Assembly (NCBI GenBank): GCA_013398295.1
Contig: VZSF01000689.1
Span: 62,001-126,000 of the forward strand
Direction: 5' to 3'
Length of the DNA: 64,000 nt
Origin: Chionis minor
Taxonomy: Eukaryota; Chordata; Aves; Charadriiformes; Chionididae
Shown here piece by piece: positions 23,136 to 34,988 of this stretch. The position numbers and the translations under genes are program-made. Below the pieces are notes generated by a model. The model searched no databases. It saw only the letters and a list, made by a program, of their open reading frames with translations, and was not told where the DNA came from. Position 1 is the stretch's first letter. Every line of letters begins with the position of its first letter.

Positions 23136-25637
23136 TAAATGTTAAGCTTTCAGATTTTACAATATTGTAAGTTTCAGGGAAGCATTGAGACTAAATATAG
23201 GTTCAGTTTTTACCTCCCCTGAAATATCTTTTTACTATTATTCTTGAGCTTCTTGCTGCTAGCAAAGCTGTCTTCCTGGGGGATAAAGGAGGAAACTTTG
23301 GTTTCATGGAATGACACCATTTTGAGCTCTACAGCTAAACAGAGCTGAATAAGATTGGCATGAACATAGTATCTAAATAAGGGAACTTCTGCGCTTCAAA
23401 ATTAGGTCTAACAATTCAAAAAGTATCAGAAAATGCTTTCTTCAAATAAGCATTGAATTACTGCTTCAACATGGTGTTAGGAAATGAAGGATGATACAAT
23501 CTTTCAGAGCAGTAAGAATCTGGTCACTTCTGTTTTCTAACAGAAATGTTTGGGGTTTTTTTGTGAAGTGAGGGAGTTTGTTTGGGGTCTTGGCTTCTAT
23601 ACTTTTCTTCCAATCTCTGTGCTTCCAGCTTTTTCCTTTCACTATCAACTAGATAGTCTTTCCTCATTTAGAGCTAAAGCCTTGAGATTTTCTTTAGATT
23701 TTTGCTTTCTCCCTGATATATGGGATTCATAGCTACACTTTGCTAACTTAATCTTTCTAAGATGTGATGACTCTGTTTCTTTTCTATTGTACCATTTTCT
23801 AGAATTTCACTGTTGACTTTTGACACATATCTTGTTCTCTATCAGTCCATGTAAAACATGCTGTCAGTAATTAGCTGGCTGTCTAAATACAGATTCCTTC
23901 TCTGTGCGTGGTAAGCATAGGAGACTTTAAACATAGGAGAAGGTTTCTTGCATGTAAGTGCACCTGTTTTTATACTACTACTATTTTATAACAAAACATT
24001 TCAAAATCAAGTCAGTGACTGCTGAGTTCAGGTAAATCAGAGCTAGATCTCAACAACGCCTAACATGATTCTTGTAACACCAGAACTGTTTCTTTCATGT
24101 CCAGCTGAATTTTCACTAATGAGCAATAGTAGAACCAAAATACTGTTTTCCCCTTATGTTGCTCCAGTACTTGTCATTTGTGTGGGCCCAAATTTAGCCA
24201 CTAAGAAAGTATGTAGATTTACTAATAAACGGGCCTTTTTATTCAATAATATCTGCCCCAGGATTCATGTATGACTTATTCTTGAAGGCAGTATCTTGTC
24301 ACCAACAATAGTTACTATGGTTTATATATTTTAAAAGCAGACCATTAATGAGTAGCGTGATAGTAAATTTCTAAAAGTTACTCCACAGTGCAATTAAAAA
24401 GAATAATTCAGATCTTCAAACTCAGGAAGCAAGAGAAGTGTTTATTTTGTAGTGAACACTGAAAATATCAGTCATGCAGTGAACATGACTGAAACAAAAC
24501 AGGAACACATGCTTACCACCAAGTATAGAAGTGTTGACCTCCCTGTATACTCATGTTCAAGTTGCCACATGTGATCTTTTTAGGCAAATGATCATGCGAG
24601 CCTGAAAATATGGGTCAGTTATTTCAATCTGTTATCAGTAACTGCCTTCTAATTCAGTGTTTAATACACATATTTACTTAAGGGGCAAGTCCTGCCTATG
24701 TTTAGGCAAGACAGATTCCTGTAGAAGAGTTGGGAAAGTTCTAAAAAAAAAATAAAATTCCTCCTTTGATGCGAGAATGAGGCTATCCTGCAGTGAACAG
24801 ATCAACTTGCCAACTGACCACAGCTTTGAAGGCTAGCAGCGTGCTTTGCACATACTGTGAGCCATTGCCTTCATCAGATAAAAGCTTAGTAGTTCTGAAT
24901 AAACTCAAAAAGTGAATCATGAGCTCTGTGTTGACATGAGCTGCTTTTTCTAAACAACTTTTAAAGCTCCTTACCAGGCTTGTTCTTTTGAAAAATGGTA
25001 TGTTTGAGGGATTCCAGAAGTTCCTCAACCATTATTCTCCACCCTGCCTAGTTTAAAGTATTTCTGATACTCTGAGATAATTCAGGGTTCAGTCAGGATG
25101 GCAAAGTGTAAGCGGAACTCTGGATTTAGTGGTTAGGGATCTCAGATCGGCAAGGGGAGTCCTGGCTTTAAAGGATCTGATAAAATATAGACACAGCCTT
25201 GGCATGAATGCAGGAAATGAAGTGGGCCCTCAAACCATTAAGTAATGTGACTGTGCATCAACGTATAATCTCTTTTTGTCCTAATGACCCTTTGAATGAA
25301 GAAGAACTTTAGAAGGAAAAGATGAGAGAACTCCCTTGATCCACAGATCTATTTCTGTCCTTTTCAGCCTCCCTATTTCGGGTCTTCTGGTGGGGCACAA
25401 GAGCCATGAGTTCAGATGTCCAAAATGATTGAAGAAAGAGCTGAAATGCCCTGTCTCACAGCTTAGCTGAATGCTGAGATCACTGTGCATGTTCAGGAAG
25501 AACAGTTTTATGTAGCAACGACCAAGAACAAAAGTCATGGATGTTTCTGTTTCCTTGAACACCCTGGTGCACTTCTCTGTGACTGAAATGTGCTTCCTTT
25601 AAAACCTCCAGTTCCCTCACACATCAAAATAAGGATT
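23136..25637. other. Unique DNA, no gene recognised
   Basis: No gene is supported. Frames up to 93 codons (25,281-25,562 minus) have no recognisable motif. The stretch is AT-rich with short homopolymer runs (for example about 24,743-24,754). Confidence 0.55.
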
Positions 25638-25674
25638 AAAAAAAAAAAAAAGTTAGGTTTTTTTTTTTTTTTTT
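25638..25674. repeat. A14 / T17 inverted tract
   Basis: A run of 14 A (25,638-25,651), the hexamer GTTAGG, and a run of 17 T (25,658-25,674). The flanks extend the symmetry (GGATT on the left, AATCT on the right, one mismatch), so the strand can fold into a hairpin of roughly 18-20 bp with a 6-nt loop. Facing A and T runs may mark two poly(A)-tailed insertions end to end or an unstable cruciform. No element body is recognisable on either side. Confidence 0.9.
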
Positions 25675-25984
25675 AATCTTCAGTGAAGGCCAGGAGAATT
25701 GAAGGAGCTAGGCTGCTGGGTCTGTTACACAGGATGTTACCTCAGGGCACTGGTAGTCTTTAAAGGCATGTGAACAGCCTGTCAGCAGTCAGTGGTGGCC
25801 ACCAACAGCAAACTTTGACACCCCATTGACACCTCAGACTCCTCTGGGTCTGAGGGACTCTGACCTCATTGCTGTTAGTGGTAAAATCATTCTTGACTTT
25901 AGCTGGGCTGGGATTTTGCACATATTTTAGCTGCCAAAAGCCATAGCTGTACATGGCCTTTACCTCTGTGTACACAACACTGCA

Positions 25985-26125
25985 GTGAAGGCAACTAGGC
26001 TAAAACTCAGGGGGTGTGGGGTCAATTCTCAGCTCTGTAAATGGTTTCCCCCTACAAATGGTTTCCCCTGAAATGTCTGGCAAGGCACTTTATCTATGCT
26101 GTATTTTCTCCCATTTTCTCATCGT
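25985..26125 (+). mobile_element. Probable MIR-like SINE remnant with internal duplication
   Basis: MIR-like order is visible: 'gtggggtcaattctcagctc' (box B-like and downstream segment), then 'ctggcaaggcactttatcta' (compare 'cttgggcaagtcacttaacc') and 'ttctcccattttctcatcgt' (compare 'cagtttcctcatctg'). Inside it the 13-mer AAATGGTTTCCCC is repeated at 26,039-26,051 and 26,056-26,068, a local duplication not expected in MIR. Confidence 0.55.
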
Positions 26126-26555
26126 TTATCTGTTCTCATAAATTCTCTAGAGCACATCTTTCTCTGTGTATATTCACATCTTCTAGTGCTTTGTCTTTTT
26201 TTGATTGAAATTTTTGTTTGTAATACAAACAATGTTTATTTAAAATTCAGCTTTACGAAATCATCCATTCCAATGCCATAATATATTAACAACTTCTATT
26301 TTCAGGTCACCAGAGCATCTTGCAATCATTACATATGCACTCTGCCTAACTTTTGACATTTAATATGACCAGTTAGGCCTGAGAAAGCCAAAACAGTTAG
26401 CAATTGTCTCTGTTCTCTAGATTCATGTGAAGCCACTTAGATGTCTCTTAACCTTGCTCCTCCTGTGGTTTTGGTACCACTGTGTGGAGACACTTATGCA
26501 ACTCCTGTTTTACTTGACACGTCTCTAAGCTTTGTGAGTACAAACTGAAAAATAC

Positions 26556-26596
26556 GTGTATATATATACACACACACACACACATATATATATGTA
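26556..26596. repeat. Compound TA/CA microsatellite
   Basis: A run of GTGTATATATATA, then (CA)n, then (TA)n and TATG, nearly symmetric about its centre. A typical vertebrate compound dinucleotide repeat, able to form hairpins in the TA parts. Confidence 0.9.
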
Positions 26597-28078
26597 TTTA
26601 AACATTCATATTTGACCAAACTGCTTCCCAAACAGAGCTATTTGTGGGATAAAGAGATCATGGTTCACATGGCATTGGGTTTGCAGATGCCAATAAACCA
26701 GTTTCAGGGTTTGCCTGTGTAGTGAAATTAATCTACAGGCTGGAGGAAAAAAACCCAACAAACCCAAAACAGCCACAGATAATTAAGTCAACTATACCTA
26801 ACCCAGGGTGCACTGAGACTCTCATATATGCATCCCAAGATAGGTTCTTCAGATGTTGAATACGGATGAAATTTGACCTATTTTTCCCACCTGAGAAGTC
26901 AAAGGAAGACTATCCGTTGCTGTATATCTGCCAATATTTAGTGCATACACTTGCTTTCTCCTAGTAGTCTAAATGCTTCCACTAGGTTCAGTGTGAAGAG
27001 CAATCCTGAAGACAACAATGAAATCTGAGCTACAGAGACAGCAGGAAATGTTTGCAAGCTGTGCGAGGTCCAGCAGTGATACTTAAACAAAACATCACGT
27101 TTTGCAGGAGAACACTGCATGCTGATCACTTATGAACTAGACCCCCTCCCCTTTCTTTTAGAGAGGAGACAGTGTTCATCTCAAAGGGGAAGATGAACTC
27201 CTTATTCAAAGAAGTACACAGAGAACTAAACCACACACACACATAAAAGCATTTTGAGAAGCTTCCCTGTACTAAAAGAAGAGATTAAGCCATCTGAGAA
27301 AGAATGATAAGGAGAAGGGAGAGAGGTATGGAGAAGGTTATTCATACTGCCTGACTTTGGGCACCCAGTTCCGACTTCTTATAGATAACTGTGATGGTTA
27401 GACTCCTGCAGAGGCCCCTTTGGGGTCTATTTTTGATTAGTTTAGAGGAATTGGCTTCCTAGTTTGGGATAGTTAGACTATGCGAAGCTCTCCCAAGCTA
27501 TTACCTTTTAACAGCATCACTAGGAGGCTTTGATTGTCTATGATATTTACTTGCATCATAAATCCAAATAACAACAGGGGATTTAAGAAAAGGGGAATAA
27601 AAAGGGAATAATGGGTTGAGTACTGAGGGTGCTTGAGCACCCAGCTGAAGCTTGTGTCCTGGTACAGCTGGTGTTCATAATACAGGTCTGAAAGTTAATA
27701 GCTTTTTGGTGTGTAATTCTGGCCTGGAGAAAGGGCTGAAATCCTCACTGAACAAGCACTACAGTCATACCTGTGGAGCCTCACATGCTGTAGTCAGGAA
27801 AGACCCGCACCAGCACACTGAAATGTGGGGACTCAGAGACTGTTGGAGAGTGTCCCAAGCCCTGAAGCTCACAACATTCCTCTTTCCCAGTGAAGAACCA
27901 CAGATTTGCCCGGAGTGTTTTGTTAAGAGTGGAAGCTTTCCTCCACTGCCAGTCCCATAGGATTTAATTGCAGCCTCAGATACTTTTCTCTGTCCTGTTC
28001 TTCTTGTCAGTGGTTATTCCTCATCAGACCAAGTCTAATTTTTCAAAATCAGTTTTCTAGTGGATATCTGTTGCCGTG

Positions 28079-28080
<2 letters not shown>
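26597..28080. other. Unique DNA; doubtful LTR-like segment inside
   Basis: No gene is supported. A frame at 27,652-27,960 (102 codons) has no recognisable motif. The stretch starting at TGTGATGGTT (27,390) and running through AT-rich 'gggaataaaaagggaataat' (27,594-27,620), a GGGTGCT/AGCACCC hairpin (27,627-27,642) and 'gttcataatacaggtctgaa' (about 27,673-27,692) has the layout of a decayed avian retroviral LTR, but no end or target duplication could be fixed, so it is not annotated as one. Confidence 0.5.
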
Positions 28081-28119
<39 letters not shown>

Positions 28120-28122
28120 TGT
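28081..28122. repeat. (GT)n microsatellite
   Basis: About 17 uninterrupted GT units (28,081-28,115) followed by imperfect CG/GT units. Probably length-polymorphic. Alternating purine-pyrimidine sequence of this kind can adopt Z-DNA. Confidence 0.96.
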
Positions 28123-30599
28123 AGTGAATCCATGCCCCCCACTTTCTCTTTGGTTCATTGGTTGTTTCAAACTGCTCAAATGTGCTATTACCTTTGGGAC
28201 AACTGTGAGGTTCTCTCCCTCTTGTTACTGTCAGTAAGCTCCCAGGCTTGACCCCTGTGTCAGTGGCATAGTTAGAAAACAGGACATATTAGAAGTAGCT
28301 TAGCATATCACATGTTTATATCAATCAGGACACGACTACTTCTTTTTTAAAATACAAAAATTTCGTGTGGGAGTTTACTGCACCAACACGAAATCAAAAG
28401 GAGCATTTACAAGAGCAATTTACTACTTCAAGCATGTTGCAAAAATATGGTAGTAAAGATAAAAAAAGAGACTAAACCAAGATGGTGCAATAGCTTTCAT
28501 CATCCAGTCTCATAAATGTCTAATCCTACTCTCCTTCAGACCATGTTTATTTTCATATAAATTCCTTGAAATTTTAGTGTTGCTCTTTTCTTAAACATGA
28601 CTAATTGTTTTATGCTACCCTCGTGAGCCCAGTTTTCATCATAGCATGTTTTCATAATGTGTGACCCAGTTGATGTGGCTACTCCATCCAGCAGAGAAAA
28701 GAAGGTATTGTAATAAATTTCTATGGCTTGTGCATCTTTCCATCAGATATCTGTTTCCCTGTGTTTCATGAATTTTCTTAGTGCAGAAGTGTATTCATTG
28801 TTTGGCTTCACTTTTTGAGGGTTGCATTTTCCCTTGATGTGTACCAGAGGTTTGGCTATCTGAGCAAGAGGAAATAATTTAATGGACAGCAATCATGTTC
28901 CTGGCCTTCTGTCTGGACATTAGATGTTCCACATATTTTAGAAGTGAGCTGATTAGTTTCATGCCAGTTGCAGCTAAATTTTTAAGAGCTGCTGTGATAA
29001 AATTTTTCTCAGCCCAGAGCATGAAACAAGATGTAGCTGTGGTATCCCAGATTCAGCCCTGGAGGGTAAGTAGGATTCTGAGTAATGATTTTCTGTTTCA
29101 ATAATATTTTAATTTAGAAAACCTACTATAAACTGCAAGTGGTTTGGGTACATTACAGGAAATGATTCACCTTGTCATGCTTCCTGACCTGTTTTGGGGG
29201 TTTGCTGCTGGGATTGTAAATCTCTGCTGCTCTTGTCTGTCCTATTCTGCACGATAAAGCCATTATCAGTTAAAAAAAGGTGTGGGTATTGTTCAGTGCA
29301 AATATCACAAACCAGAAAGCAGAAAAAACTTCTTCCCTCTATGTTCCCAGAGGAAGGATACTATTTAGTGTAAAGTTTACATCTCTTGTTGAACAGAGAG
29401 GTAACATTCCCCATTAACAGCAAATGGTTCTTTCCAAAATACCAGTACTACAATTACGCCTCTTTTATTATGAAAAAAAAAAAGTTATTTTAATTCTTAG
29501 TTTTGATCGTAAAACTCAAAACCTTTCTAAATATGCTCCTATTATATCATGAATGTGATAAACTAAAAGAAAACAGTTTTGCATTCCTCTCAGGCTCTCT
29601 CATTTCTTCAGTGTGATCGCATTTAAGTGTGGCTTTCCACAGAATGAAGTCACCAAGATAACTTCTGTTCACAAAGCTGCATGGATGTACAATGCTTGGG
29701 GAATGAAGCAGGGGACTGATCTCTTGACAGAGCTCTCCATAATTCCAAAGTGCATGCTTGTAATTCATGCATATATATGCATATATTTTTCTGTAAATGT
29801 GTGTGTGTATATACAACTATATGTAACTGTATAAATATTAAGCAGAACATAGTAGCTTAAGAAATAAAATTATGCATAACACATTGGGATGAACACTAAG
29901 TTCTGTGTTATCTTATCAGAACCCTGCAGTAAGTACATTTTAATCACATTTTTCCAGGGCTGTGTATTCCACATACAGCATTCAAAGGATATCACAAGAT
30001 TTTAGTAAGAAATTTCAATGTTTTTATTACATTCATATGGGAAGCATAACTTTGCATTCCTACATGTTTACTGTGCTTCCCATAATACCCCAGTTGTCAG
30101 GAAAAAACAGGAAAATACTAAAAGAAAAATAGTTTAGATTAAAAGACTGAGCCCCCTATGGATATTCTCAGATCTATGAAATTCTTTCTTCTTGGGATTT
30201 CTCTGATAGATGTGGAGGCTCATCGCCTGCCCACAACACTGTCAGGAAACCCCACACCTTGAACAGGGCAACCTCAAAGAAGCTGCTGAGTTTTCTGGCC
30301 CCTTTTTCAGACTTTTTTCTCCTGGGGCCAGAGCTGCACTGTGTGAACATTAAAGATTCCATGGTGCTCTTCAAAAGGGAACCAGCCCTGAACTCCTTAA
30401 CAGCAGTTCTTCTTTGCCTCAGGAATTAAAGACAGTAGGAATTGACCTCAAAACAGGACTTCTCCCCAGTGATGATGGGAATTTTCTTTCCCTGTCCCTG
30501 TCATTTTACATGCCATATACCAGCTGGTTGCCCCTGTTCCCTACGACCCCAAAGGCAATTCCATTTTATCTGTGTTTTATACTTACAGTTTTCCCAGCA
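28123..30599. other. Unique DNA, no gene recognised
   Basis: No gene is supported. A 69-codon frame (28,895-29,104) is followed in-frame by a good 5' splice-site consensus (GTAAGT at 29,066-29,071), but no partner exon or family match supports it. A perfect 16-bp palindrome, ATGCATATATATGCAT, lies at 29,767-29,782 next to a short GT/TA stretch. The rest is AT-rich. Confidence 0.5.
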
Positions 30600-30755
30600 T
30601 TTTCGGTTCATTCATAGGCACCTCACAGTAATTACACTGGGGCTGACTCTCAATTATATTAAAGCTTCTTTACATTTAGTTTATGTCCCCTTTACACTGC
30701 TGGAATAATGTAAGTGGACCTCAGTGTAAATAAAAATCATCCCCTCACTTTGGTA
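30600..30755. mobile_element. Probable ancient amniote interspersed repeat, family not assigned
   Basis: The words 'gtaattacactggggctgac', 'cctttacactgctggaataa' and 'tggacctcagtgtaaataaa' followed by 'atcatcccctc' match the style of old repeats common in reptile genomes, where 'ttacactg' and 'agtgtaaat' words recur and the copy ends near 'atcaggccc'. The TTACACTG word and its inverse CAGTGTAA occur within the copy, giving partial dyad symmetry. I cannot name the family without a library search. Confidence 0.4.
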
Positions 30756-32888
30756 TTTTCCTTCAAAGCACCGAGTTTGTTCCACTACACAAAATAAAAC
30801 AGAACAGCCATGACAAAAAATGTGATCCATCTGTCTCCTCCCTTCAGCAAGGAATGCCCTGAGAACTGGTGCTACCAAAGTTTTATTATTGCTCACAAAC
30901 CAGATCTTAGAACCATTTACTGGATACAATAGAGCATCATTAAAAAATTAAACTAAACTACAGTTGTCCAAATAAATATGCAGAGTACATTTCATGATCC
31001 ATTACCTCATTTTTATTGCATTTATCCACTTTATTGCTGCTTTGCAGTTCAGTAATTTGTGATGGGTTTTCCAGTCATTAGTGACAATTAACAGAAATGA
31101 ACCACAAACATTACAGAACAACAACAAAAAGGGAACTCTATTTGAAAAATATTTTATCCGAAAGAGTGCTTGGTGGTCTATTGCTGATAATCCATACCTT
31201 TGGAATAATAATATCCTTTAGATGTGATAAAACTACTGTGCATGACCAATAATAGGAAAAGAAAGAAAGGAAGAAAAGCAGATATCACATAGTTCCTCAG
31301 CTTTGCACTGTGAAGAGCTTTCTGTTAGAAACATTTCTGCATTTTTCTGTGAAAAATTGAGCGGTTTTTTCTAAGGTATAATTTGTTTTGTAAAAAAAAT
31401 TCATTTTTTAAAAAAGTATTCTTTTGAAAATGAAAATATTGTTTCAAAGGAACCGTTGTGTCTCTTGAAAATGGAGGTCCTGGGTATTTGATGTTGCCCC
31501 TGTTCTTTAATGGTACTTGGTTGAAATCTTCCAGAAAGCCTCATGTCCAGGTGTGCCAGCAATGTACCCTGCTTTCATCAACATTGAGAGAACTACCCTG
31601 TGGGAGATTTAGATAGTTCAAATGATCTGAAACTGTGAGGAAAAAAAAGAAGCTTCTTGTACTTTTGACACATATTCTACAGTATTTCCATAACACTAAT
31701 TTCCAATAAAAGCTGGTATTTCACTGAAAAAAGCAAAGTTTTCTATTAAAAATAATCAAAATTATACCTTTTTTAAAAATGTGTATATTGGTTTCCATTT
31801 TAAGGACTTAAATCCATTTTCCAGCCATCCTGCTTCACGGTTACTACCTGTCAATAGGAACTGAATAGTTATTCTCAGTAAAGAAGTACTTCAGAAAAAG
31901 AGCAAATGGCTGGCAGACTATGTTTTAAAGGAAAGCCTTGGAAATTCATTTTGTTTCTTGTGAAAATCAGCAGTGACCTTTCAAACTTTTCACTTGCACC
32001 TGCTGTTGTTAGTTAGAAAAAAACAGAGCACGCATTTTGGTAGTTTTAAATCAGGTGTACATACTAGATTCATTCCACTTCAAGTATGCAGTTGTGCCAT
32101 TTAGATAAGGCTTATTTTGTGTCTAATGGCAAGGGATCTACTTTTTTAGAAGACTGCTCAATTTTAGGTTATCTGGTTCACCCTTTGCAGATCCCCATCT
32201 CTTTCTATTGGTACCTAATTTAGGTGTCTCCTGCAAGTGCCTAAAGCCGAGTGTGCAGTATGTCCATATATATAAGTATTACATCAGGAATGCGGTTTCC
32301 AAAACTAAGAAAACAAGTTTTATCAACCAATCTGTTAGTACTCCAAAGCAGAGTGTTCCATACAGGATTGTTTTATTTTTAATGATTAATGCATTCTTTG
32401 CTGTAGAGTGGCAAGGAAGAGCAAAGGCTGTGGACCACTAGTTTCATCCAATATTAGAAACTAAAAAAATCCACTCTGAGCAGGTGGCTGCTGCATATGC
32501 ATGGATCAGTTGTGTATGAGCAACGGATCTGATGAACAGAGGATATGTTGGAAAGCAGGCAATCAGCCTAGCAGGAAATGGGACCCCTGTGGACCTCTCA
32601 TCTCCCACTTGCAAACTCTTCAGCGAGGTGCAACTCAGCCGTCTCCAGCCTTACAAATGGCATTATACAGCTTCATGAAGATTGTTTGGAAAACTCATTG
32701 AAAGAATATGCATGACTTAGTTGTGGTACATATGGTTTTGCAAGATTACAGTTCATGCTGTCATTTGTGGCATTGTCTCTTTCTTTTTTTATTGTTCTAT
32801 TTTTGTGTTTTCAATAGAGCATTCTCTTTAATTATAGTGCAGTATCCCCTTTCAGTAAGAAAAGAATTTAAATGAACTTGTGAAAAAA
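30756..32888. other. AT-rich unique DNA, no gene recognised
   Basis: No gene is supported. Frames stay below 85 codons. A segment near 32,210-32,250 ('tacctaatttaggtgtctcc', then 'gtgcctaaa') recalls a reptile repeat word but is too short to call. A/T homopolymer runs are frequent at about 31,380-31,420. Confidence 0.55.
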
Positions 32889-33060
32889 GCAAAGGACTGG
32901 AAAACAAGAGACCAGTTCAATTGTTCCCAGCTTTTGCACAGTCCTTTATGAGATTTTAGAAGTTTCACTTCCTTATCTCTGGAGCTTATTTTCCTTGTCT
33001 GTAAAATAGAAGTACTACTCATCCCTGTGTATATTCTCCCATCACAGAAAGGATAAGAGG
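32889..33060 (+). mobile_element. MIR SINE remnant
   Basis: The clearest MIR copy here. In order: 'aaaggactggaaaacaagag' and 'accagttcaattgttcccag' (box B and core segment), 'ttagaagtttcacttcctta' (compare 'gggcaagtcacttaacctct'), 'tattttccttgtctgtaaaa' (compare 'cagtttcctcatctgtaaaa') and 'tagaagtactactcatccct' (compare 'taatagtacctacctcat'). The 'ttgtctgtaaaat' word is diagnostic. An old SINE transcribed by RNA polymerase III in the ancestor, and inactive here. Confidence 0.75.
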
Positions 33061-33284
33061 AAGAATGAGTCATTTACAACAGATTTTATTACTCTTACTG
33101 TCTGTGTCACTGGAGTGCATTCTGATAAACCCAATATATTTTAGCCTAATTGTTACATTATATTAATAAACTAAACAGTGTCAAAGCTCAGTCACCGTCC
33201 CAGGGACCAGCTGGTGAAGTCTGCCCAGAAGTCTTAAATTATTTTAGCTTCCACAAAAGCTGACTGCATCCTCCTGTTTATTGG

Positions 33285-33345
33285 GAATAATCCCTGGTAC
33301 AAGCTAGACTGTAAATTCTCTGAGTCCTTCAGGAAAGAGGTATTT
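33285..33345 (+). mobile_element. Possible L2/MIR-type 3' end remnant
   Basis: The segment 'ccctggtacaagctagactg' followed by 'taaattctctgagtccttca' resembles the L2/MIR-family 3' word 'tagactgtaagctccttgagg'. It lies 225 bp downstream of the MIR copy. Short, so low confidence. Confidence 0.35.
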
Positions 33346-33472
33346 CGCTTGGGCTGTTCAAACCACTGAAAAAGCAGAGAAGATCAAGATCCAGCTCCAC
33401 TGACTGCACTTGTGCTTTGATGCATTTTAATGTATTAGTCTAGACGAAGGCATTAAGAAAGGATGGCGTACA

Positions 33473-33607
33473 TGGGGTGGGATGGGGTGGGATGGGATAG
33501 GATAGGATAGGATAGGATAGGATAGGATAGGATAGGATAGGATAGGATGGCATGGCATGGCATGGCATGGCATGGCATGGGACGAGACAGGATGGGACGG
33601 GATGGGA
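33473..33607. repeat. Composite pentanucleotide array with three repeat units
   Basis: A G-rich array built of 5-bp units whose sequence changes along its length. It starts with irregular GGGAT/GGGGT units (33,473-33,495), then ten uninterrupted GATAG units (33,496-33,545), one GATGG, six CATGG units (33,551-33,580), then GACGA, GACAG and mixed GATGG/GACGG units to 33,607. The shared 5-bp register indicates a single array in which different point variants were each amplified in turn. Confidence 0.95.
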
Positions 33608-34988
33608 GCCTTGTGGATGTCCTGTTGTTTACCCATATTGTTGGAGAGCATAAATCTCTGCGGAGATCCTTAGAACTTCAGCAAATCCAACTTACTGATA
33701 AGTAAGAAAAGGTGCATGGTGTATAAAACAAGTTTTTTTCCTGCAGCAGTGATTACTGCTTCTGAGAAAAAAAAAGTTTACTATCCGAGATTACGGTGCC
33801 CAAATGAAAATACGGACACAGGTGCCTTAATACTTGAGCTGGGATAAGTTTTACATAGCTGTAAAATGAGCTTCAGCTTTTAAGTTACTGTCTTTTTCTT
33901 TACAATAATAATCTCTTCACTTTTACAAGCTCTATATTATTTTTAGGTAAGAAAACACTATAAAGTTCATGTTTTATTGTTCCTTGCAGTTATATAAATT
34001 ACATTTGGCCAAAATAAATGTAATTCCTACTGTGCGAACTGAGAACCCAGAATGTTGATTTTCCTCAAGTTATAAACAATGTGAAGATATGTTATACTGG
34101 GTCACAATTTTCCACTGTACAGCAAAATATATAACTCACTTTTAATAACAAAACTGCATATATCATTAAAGTTTCCTACTCCATGGAGCACATATTATGT
34201 TTCTCTGCACAGCAAGGGATATCCTTTCTATGTACCACAATTTCTAAAATATTGTTTGACTGAATGAAAAATATTTTAGTGATTCATTAGTAAAACAGCT
34301 GTCATTTTGAAAAATTATTCAAATTAGTCTGTATTTTTATTAGTAGTATTGAATTCTTTTTGCAGGCTCTTTTTTCTTTTCCTTTGTAGACCTAATATTG
34401 CAGTGCATGTTTGTACCTCTTTCATCTTTTTGTTGCCATGGTTTTTGGAAAGGGAATTTTTGAGAATTATTTATTATTTTGATTTCTCTGGTGGCTGTCG
34501 GAAGGTAGAGGCACCTCCTTAAATTTAACATGCCTAGTTAGGAAATTCACAATGCTCATTATGATACTTTGATACATTAAGTTTCTAATTATGGGTTTTC
34601 CAAACTATAGACTTTCCCAAAAAACTATTGACAGGATTTTCTAAAGCACTCAGCTTTGACCTAACACTGCTGCCATTCACATTCATGGTAAAATATGCAA
34701 TGATGTCAGTGGAACTACTTAGGCCAATACTGAATGTTTCTGAATATCCTCTCTTAGAAGTACTACCCGACTATGCCATAAAACTTCATCTAAATCCTTC
34801 TTCGAACCACAGCACCTCTGTCTACAAATCCCCGAGGTCATTTGAGAGTCTTTGAGAAGAAATGGTCATTGCAGCATACCTAGAAGTTTAGTAAACCCAT
34901 GCTCTGAGAGGACAAGAAAGAAAGCTTGAGAGTCATGTCCTCTTCCAAAACCATGCTTGCAGCAGCTGAATGACATGAAAAAGCTCCA
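33608..34988. other. AT-rich unique DNA, no gene recognised
   Basis: No gene is supported. Frames stay below 76 codons. Near 34,690-34,730 'gatgtcagtggaactactta' resembles an old amniote repeat word but is too short to call. Confidence 0.55.

Noticed and set aside
32210..32250. 'cctaatttaggtgtc' / 'gtgcctaaa' words resembling a reptile repeat
   Set aside because: Only about 30 bases match by eye, which is not enough to call an element.
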